From JALOOE01 sp964423545 (lineage in GTDB: Bacteria > Chloroflexota > Anaerolineae > CG2-30-64-16), in the NCBI GenBank assembly GCA_964423545.1, contig CAYRFV010000271.1, forward strand, positions 1-7,605: DNA of 7,605 nucleotides. Direction: 5' to 3'. The notes below the pieces were generated by a model. That model was given only the letters and a program-made list of their open reading frames with translations. It had not been told where the DNA came from and did no database searches. Position 1 is the first letter of the stretch, and the number at the start of each line of letters is the position of its first letter. A program made the position numbers and the translations under genes. Positions 6,243 to 7,605 of the stretch are shown one piece after another.

Positions 6243-6272
6243 ATTATACAATCTGCCATTGACACACGCCAA
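6243..6272 (-). promoter_or_regulatory. Sigma-70-like promoter for the LuxR-type regulator
   Basis: On the minus strand, -35 TTGGCG (6272-6267) and a perfect -10 TATAAT (6248-6243) are separated by 18 nt. They lie about 110 bp upstream of the regulator start and face it. Arms of a 9-bp inverted repeat overlap the spacer and the region just upstream of -35, suggesting control. Confidence 0.6.
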
Positions 6273-6298
6273 ACATGAGCTGCCCCACGGTGTCAATG
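6257..6298. promoter_or_regulatory. Candidate operator: 9-bp inverted repeat across the regulator promoter
   Basis: CATTGACAC (6257-6265) and GTGTCAATG (6290-6298) are perfect inverted copies whose centres are 33 bp apart, about three helical turns. One arm lies in the -10/-35 spacer, the other upstream of the -35. That arrangement would suit a dimeric regulator or autoregulation. The right arm ends 2 bp before the inferred left end of the IS, so it could instead belong to the element. Confidence 0.42.
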
Positions 6299-6319
6299 AT
6301 GTCTGAGACAACTCTTCCG

Positions 6320-6341
6320 CTGAATTTAGTGTACAATTCAG
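6320..6341 (+). promoter_or_regulatory. Hairpin overlapping the transposase -10 and abutting its ribosome binding site
   Basis: CTGAATT (6320-6326) and AATTCAG (6335-6341) are perfect inverted copies around an 8-nt loop. A -10-like TACAAT (6332-6337) lies within it and the GGGAG Shine-Dalgarno (6345-6349) starts 3 nt after it. No good -35 is visible. It might be an OrfA-binding site or a structure limiting translation from outside transcripts, as known for some IS elements; here that is inferred. Confidence 0.38.
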
Positions 6342-6357
6342 ATAGGGAGCGTTGTCC

Positions 6358-6792
6358 ATGTCACACGAAACCATCGTTCAGCCCAGTCGCAATGGCCAGC
6401 ATGCGGCCGATGTAGTCAAGGCGCCCGACCCAGAGGTCGTGCCGAAAGCGGAGCGGCGGAGGTTTACCGCCGAGTACAAGCTGCGCATCCTCGCTGAAGC
6501 CGACGCCTGTACCCAGCGCGGCGAGATTGGCGCCCTGTTACGCCGGGAAGGGCTCTACCGCTCGCACCTGGATAAATGGCGCGAGCAACGCCGTGCCGGT
6601 GCTTTGCAGGCCTTGGCCCCGCAGAAGCGGGGGCCCAAGCCGGACCCGCAGGCGGCCGAGATCGCCCGGTTACGCCGCGAGAATGAACGGCTGCAGCAAC
6701 GCTTGCAGCGGGCCGAGACGATCATCGAGGTCCAAAAAAAACTCTCAGCGCTGCTCGGCCTGCCGATGAGCGAGAGCGACGCGCAGCTATGA
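6358..6792 (+). CDS. IS3-family transposase OrfA (helix-turn-helix protein)
   Basis: A 144-residue DNA-binding subunit that would recognise the IS ends. Residues 33-80 form the helix-turn-helix, starting RRRFTAEYKLRILAEADAC and continuing GEIGALLRREGLYRSHLDKWREQ. The linker QKRGPKPDP (89-97) is typical. Residues 99-134 form a leucine-zipper-like coiled coil (EIARLRRENERLQQRL onwards) used for dimerisation. A TTG at 6352 is in frame but only 2 nt from the GGGAG (6345-6349); the ATG at 6358 has an 8-nt spacer and is the better start. The stop (6790-6792) overlaps the orfB start as ATGA. An A7 slippery run lies at 6735-6741, so a fused OrfAB is expected as well. Confidence 0.88.
   Translation: MSHETIVQPSRNGQHAADVVKAPDPEVVPKAERRRFTAEYKLRILAEADACTQRGEIGALLRREGLYRSHLDKWREQRRAGALQALAPQKRGPKPDPQAAEIARLRRENERLQQRLQRAETIIEVQKKLSALLGLPMSESDAQL
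6735..6741 (+). other. A_AAA_AAA slippery site for programmed -1 frameshifting (OrfA to OrfAB)
   Basis: In the orfA frame the codons read CAA AAA AAA CTC, so A_AAA_AAA is in the canonical phase. After a -1 slip the frame reads ACT CTC AGC and stays open through the orfB ATG at 6789 without any stop. That gives a fusion joining ...EVQKK to TLSAARPADERE... and then OrfB. An imperfect stem with outer arms CTCTC (6742-6746) and GAGAG (6772-6776) follows at once and could stimulate the shift. Frameshifting is the rule in IS3 elements. Confidence 0.7.
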
Positions 6793-7605
6793 TCGAGACG
6801 GCTGAAGAACTGGCGGCGGCGCCTTGCGCCGCCGCCGCCTGTGCTGTGCTGGTGGTACCCCGCAGCAGCCTGTATCGGGCGCGGCCGGCGCCAACCGTGC
6901 CGGAGGTCGCGGCGTCGCCCGCAGAACCGGCGGCACGGCCAGCGCCTCCACGGGCGCTGAGCCCCGCTGAGCAGGAACAGGTCCGCGANNNNNNNNNNCG
7001 CGAACTGCTCAACAGCGAACGCTTTCAAGACCTGGCGCCGCGCGAAATCTACGCCGCGCTGCTGGACGAGGAGCGTTATCTGTGCTCCATCAGCACGATG
7101 TACCGCATCCTGGCTGAGCACGCAGAGGTGCGTGAGCGCCGCAATCAACTGCGTCATCCGGCCTATCACAAGCCGGAACTGCTGGCCACCGGGCCGAATC
7201 AGGTGTGGAGCTGGGACATCACCAAACTGCGCGGCCCGAGCAAGGGCGTCTACTACTGCTTGTACGTGATGATCGACATCTACAGCCGCTACGTGGTGGG
7301 CTGGCTGATCGCTGAAGTCGAGTCGGCCGCACTGGCTGAGCAACTGATCGCTGAAACCTGCGCCAAGCAGGGCGTGCAACGCGCCCAACTGACGATTCAT
7401 GCCGACAACGGCAGCCCGATGATCGCCAAGACGGTCGCCCTCTTGCTGGCCGACCTGGGCGTGGCGAAGAGTCATTCGCGGCCGCACGTCTCCAACGATA
7501 ACCCGTACTCGGAAGCGCAGTTCAAAACACTCAAGTACCGGCCCGATTACCCGGACCGCTTCGGCAGCGTCGCCGACGCACGCCGTTGGGGCCGGGGCTT
7601 TTTCG
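6789..7605 (+). CDS. IS3-family transposase OrfB (DDE integrase domain), partial at 3' end
   Basis: The catalytic subunit, which cuts and joins DNA at the IS ends. The N-terminal part contains an HTH_21-like region (LAPREIYAALLDEERYLCSI, then STMYRILAE, residues about 82-110). The rve core has all three acidic residues: D143 in WSWDITKL, D206 in IHADNGSP and E242 in NDNPYSEAQFKT. The D-E spacing of 35 residues is the classic DD(35)E. The window ends after residue 272, cutting off perhaps 40-60 C-terminal residues. Residues 67-70 are unknown because of ten N's at 6989-6998. The ATG at 6789 overlaps the orfA stop by 4 bp in the -1 frame, so OrfB alone may be made by coupling, and OrfAB by frameshifting. 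A segment of alanines (9-18) comes from a GC hairpin. Apart from the gap it looks intact. Confidence 0.88.
   Translation, partial: MIETAEELAAAPCAAAACAVLVVPRSSLYRARPAPTVPEVAASPAEPAARPAPPRALSPAEQEQVRXXXXRELLNSERFQDLAPREIYAALLDEERYLCSISTMYRILAEHAEVRERRNQLRHPAYHKPELLATGPNQVWSWDITKLRGPSKGVYYCLYVMIDIYSRYVVGWLIAEVESAALAEQLIAETCAKQGVQRAQLTIHADNGSPMIAKTVALLLADLGVAKSHSRPHVSNDNPYSEAQFKTLKYRPDYPDRFGSVADARRWGRGFF
6812..6836 (+). repeat. 11-bp all-GC hairpin at the start of orfB
   Basis: GGCGGCGGCGC (6812-6822), loop CTT, GCGCCGCCGCC (6826-6836): every pair is G-C. It lies 71 nt after the slippery site and 21 nt after the orfB ATG. It may slow ribosomes and raise frameshifting, or merely reflect the alanine codons it encodes. 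Confidence 0.5.
6989..6998. other. Assembly gap of ten N's inside orfB
   Basis: Both flanks carry CGCGA (6984-6988 before, 6998+1 to 7003 after). Merging them gives GTCCGCGAACTGCTC, encoding VRELL, which runs straight into NSERFQD as expected for this transposase family. The merge removes 15 nt and keeps the frame. The gap is thus probably an artefact with no missing sequence. Confidence 0.7.

Larger units (their letters stand above)
6300..7605 (+). mobile_element. IS3-family insertion sequence, left end and most of the transposase (cut by window edge)
   Basis: It contains orfA (6358-6792) and orfB (6789 to beyond 7605) in the two-frame arrangement of IS3-type elements. The left end is not proven. 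I place it near TGTCTGAGACA (6300-6310), itself a small palindrome, because this TG-starting sequence lies a short distance upstream of orfA. The right end, the right inverted repeat and any target-site duplication are outside the window, so the boundary cannot be confirmed. The element inserted just upstream of the regulator's promoter and points away from it. Confidence 0.7.

Noticed and set aside
6555..7487. 310-codon minus-strand open frame opposite the transposase genes
   Set aside because: It crosses the N gap and is antisense to the DDE domain, whose catalytic residues are all present on the plus strand.
1..7605. CRISPR array, tRNA, rRNA, phage or defence genes
   Set aside because: No regularly spaced repeats, no cloverleaf-like sequence and no matching proteins were seen.

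Overview
This is a GC-rich bacterial window with no tRNA, rRNA or CRISPR array. The best taxonomic guess is Chloroflexota (Anaerolineae/Caldilinea-like). It rests on a 927-residue MalT-like LuxR regulator, two small proteins of types I recall from that phylum, and short GC-rich palindromes. No phylogenetic marker is present, so this is an inference. The 10-N run at 6989-6998 points to a draft or metagenome assembly.

Layout: nearly everything up to 6135 lies on the minus strand, so transcription runs from high to low coordinates. At the right, an IS3-type insertion sequence (about 6300 to beyond 7605, plus strand) carries orfA and a partial orfB. To its left is a promoter-like region (6243-6298) facing leftwards into the large ATP-dependent LuxR-type regulator (6135 to 3352). 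Two small genes in the same direction follow: a soluble 91-residue protein (3263-2988) and a 114-residue membrane protein (2943-2599). A 364-bp gap with several bulged inverted repeats separates them from a YfcC-type carrier (2228-735). A hairpin followed by six T's (589-544) looks like the carrier's terminator. The left edge (452-1) is a TMEM175-like channel gene that has lost its N-terminal part.

How the genes may work together: the regulator and the two small genes have a common direction, gaps of 88 and 44 bp and no visible terminator between them, so they may form one transcription unit. The carrier could belong to the same regulon but is separated by the structured gap. The substrate of the carrier and the inducer of the regulator cannot be read from the sequence.

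The most interesting details are: a 39-bp near-perfect palindrome that adds exactly 13 codons to the regulator's ATPase domain; an A7 slippery site in the transposase placed for -1 frameshifting, combined with an ATGA overlap and an 11-bp all-GC hairpin; an N gap that is probably an assembly artefact inside orfB; a possible pseudoknot upstream of the carrier; and a 10-bp inverted repeat at the breakpoint of the truncated channel gene.
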